Below are positions 21,487 through 23,495 of a stretch of 23,495 nt of DNA, piece by piece. Origin of the DNA: an uncultured Chlamydiaceae bacterium (GTDB lineage Bacteria; Chlamydiota; Chlamydiia; Chlamydiales; Chlamydiaceae); NCBI GenBank assembly GCA_937884635.1, contig CALGBW010000028.1, positions 1-23,495 on the forward strand. The letters are read 5' to 3'. How positions within the stretch are numbered: position 1 is the stretch's first letter; every line of letters begins with the position of its first letter. Made by a program: the position numbers and the translations under genes. The notes under the pieces were generated by a model that was not told the origin of the DNA, did not search any database, and saw only the letters and a program-made list of their open reading frames with translations.

Positions 21487-23495
21487 ATGGGAGATGCTGT
21501 GGACTACTTAGAAAAGTTGCAGACTTTAATAGAAGAAGAGCAACTATCAAATTTTTTTAGTTTGTGGGAAGAGTACTGTTTTAATGATGTTGTTGAAGCA
21601 GACGAACTTATTCAAATTTTAGAAAAAATTAAAAATTCGTCCCTGGCACCACTATTTGGAAAAATAGCGAATACTATCCTTTCTTTATGGGAGAAAATGC
21701 CTGAAGGAAAAGAAAAGGATCGCGTTCTTGTCTTAGCTTTAGACTTGCAGACAGCGAACAGTAAAGTGTTCTACGACTTAGCTTTAGCTTATGTGAATAG
21801 GAAATATGCCAACCGGGAAAACTTTAATGAAGCGTTACGTGTTGTTGGTCTTCGTGATGGACGTGAGTTTCAGTATAGTTTGAGCCGTTTTGATTTTCTC
21901 ATGCATTTGAAAGAGGGAAACTTCGTATTCCACTCCGGAGGATGGGGTGTTGGGGAAATCATGGGTGTATCCTTTCTTCAGCAAAAACTCACGGTAGAGT
22001 TTGAGGGAGTTATGTCTGCGAAAGATATTTCTTTTGAGACCGCCTTCAAAACCTTAACTTCTTTAGATAATGATCACTTTTTAGCTAGACGATTTGGAAA
22101 TCCCGATGAGTTTGAAAAGTTTGCCAAGTCACAACCTGTAGAGGCTGTGGTTTGTTTGCTTAGGGATTTAGGACCTAAAAATGCTAAAGAGATTAAGGAT
22201 GAGTTAGTAGATTTGGTTATCCCTGAGGAAGATTGGAACCGGTGGTGGCAGGCTGCTAAGGTAAAAATCAAAAAAGATGCGAGAATTCTCTCTCCTAAAA
22301 CAGCCAAGGAGCCATTTTCCTTATCGGCTCAAGGTGTTTCTTTAGTTTCTCAATTACAGCAACGTTTGGCTGATGAGGGTGAACCTTCTGGGAAAATTGC
22401 TATTTTGTACCAATTCATTCGTGATGTACATGGTGAGTTGAAAAATCCAGAAACAAAAGCTTTGATCATAGATGAGATCCGAGCGTTAGCCGTTGTGGGT
22501 TATCCTGCGCTGGAGATAGAGAGGGATCTTCTTCTTTCAGAGTATCTAGGTGTTGATTGCGCTTCTTTAAAAAAAGAGCCTATAGCTGCGCTATCTGAAG
22601 AAGAAATCGTTACTATTGCGCACGACATTTCTATCATCGCTTTACAGAAGGCTTTCTTGTCATTAGTGAAAGCACACTCTTCTGTTTGGAAGTCTGTCTT
22701 TATCAAGATGTTTTTAACAACATCTTCACCAAGTTTGCGAGATTTGACTTTTAAAGCTATAAAAGGGGCTGCCTCGGAGGAGCTCAAACAAGCTTTGTTT
22801 GACTGTGCTCAATATCCAATGAAACACCCAGAGACATTTGTGTGGTTTTTCTTAAGGTTGGGTGCCCAAGAGGATGGTTTATTTGATCCTAAAGATCGTG
22901 ATACGCAACGAAGGTTTTTAGAAGCAGCGCTGGTCTTCTTGCATGAAGTAGCAGCAACGCCATTCAAGGATTTAGGTAAACGGGTTTATAACTTTTTGAT
23001 TGGGAAGCGATACCTTGTTGTTCGTCAGATTATAGAGGGCGCATCCAAAGCATATCTCAAAGAAATGCTGTTACTGTCTACAAAGTGCCCACAGTTTTCT
23101 TCTGGAGACCTGAATATTCTGCAGGGGTTATCAGAAGTTGTCTGTCCAGATTTGAAGAAAAAACTGCATTTTCCCGAAGACGAGGATGTTTTATGGACCA
23201 CATCAGAGAGTTTTTCTCGTATGAAAGCCAAATTGCAGTCTTTAACCGGCAAGGAGATGGTTGACAACGCGAAAGAAATCGAAGACGCTCGAGCGTTGGG
23301 AGACTTAAGAGAGAACTCCGAATATAAGTTTGCTTTAGAAAGACGGGCTCGCTTGCAGGAAGAGATACGTGTTTTATCAGAAGAAGTAAATAAAGCGCGG
23401 ATTTTGACTAAGGACGCTGTTTTTACAGATAGAGTTGGTGTTGGTTGTCGCGTAACTTTAAAGGATGAAGAAGGGATTTTTTGAATATATTGTTG
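21487..23495 (+). CDS. greA: GreA-type transcription elongation factor with long N-terminal extension; frameshift near the window end
   Basis: The GreA coiled-coil domain lies at the C-terminal end: ARALGDLRENSEYKFALERR carries the conserved Asp and Glu that act in the RNA polymerase channel, and VGVGCRVTLKDEEG begins the FKBP-like domain. About 590 residues precede it, a chlamydial peculiarity; they include FHSGGWGVGEIMGV, which resembles the RNA-polymerase-binding Tudor/CarD type. The frame stops at TGA 23482-23484 after a run of six T. With five T it would continue as GIF-EYIV, the expected GreA sequence, so one base appears to be inserted; the rest is outside the window. The start is uncertain: ATG 21487, or GTG 21499 preceded by GGGAG; a frame open to TTG 21448 is less likely. 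Confidence 0.85.

Noticed and set aside
1..23495. CRISPR array, insertion sequence or prophage
   Set aside because: No regularly spaced repeats, transposase or phage structural genes; the content is housekeeping chlamydial chromosome.

Overview
The window is chromosomal DNA from a member of the genus Chlamydia. The evidence is the chlamydial primary sigma factor (sigma-66) downstream of a membrane coiled-coil gene, a folate cluster ending in a CADD-type enzyme, the orphan response regulator ChxR, a double-length ThyX, NqrA, and a GreA with a very long N-terminal extension. The gene order (thyX, hemB, nqrA, a small gene, greA; rpoD next to rpsT) matches that genus as I remember it. I cannot name the species; the order differs from C. 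trachomatis in places (recD, xerD, some hypothetical genes).

Left part (1-6222, all minus strand): a membrane coiled-coil protein gene leads into rpoD, then folB, folKP, folA, a CofE-like ligase gene and a CADD gene. These genes are overlapping or tightly spaced, so they look like one transcription unit that joins the housekeeping sigma factor to the chlamydial version of folate synthesis.

Middle (6223-14500): rpsT and a RecD-like helicase gene on the plus strand, each followed by a hairpin terminator; a Cys-rich hydrophobic protein gene with Inc-like character and an exported TPR-like protein gene on the minus strand; chxR; a GlmU-like left-handed beta-helix protein gene; a structured 5' region; ispA; a small conserved-looking gene; and tRNA-Pro(GGG). 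The structured region upstream of ispA is the most unusual non-coding signal. It holds two hairpins with the same 10-base loop but compensating stem changes, and a set of mutually exclusive folds between them.

Right part (14534-23495): a Cys-rich hypothetical gene, xerD and hemB form a minus-strand unit. A 418-base AT-rich gap with DnaA-box-like 9-mers separates hemB from thyX. GC skew flips here (C-rich plus strand to the left, G-rich to the right), and genes on both sides point away, so this is probably oriC. Beyond it are thyX with a strong terminator, a small low-complexity gene, nqrA with a small upstream partner, and greA, which carries an apparent one-base frameshift just before the window ends.

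The metabolic thread is one-carbon metabolism: the folate cluster makes tetrahydrofolate, and ThyX uses methylene-tetrahydrofolate to make dTMP. HemB (porphyrins), IspA (prenyl chains) and NqrA (sodium-pumping NADH dehydrogenase) supply respiratory functions. The most surprising protein observation is that HemB has Ser where the second Schiff-base lysine of the family should be.
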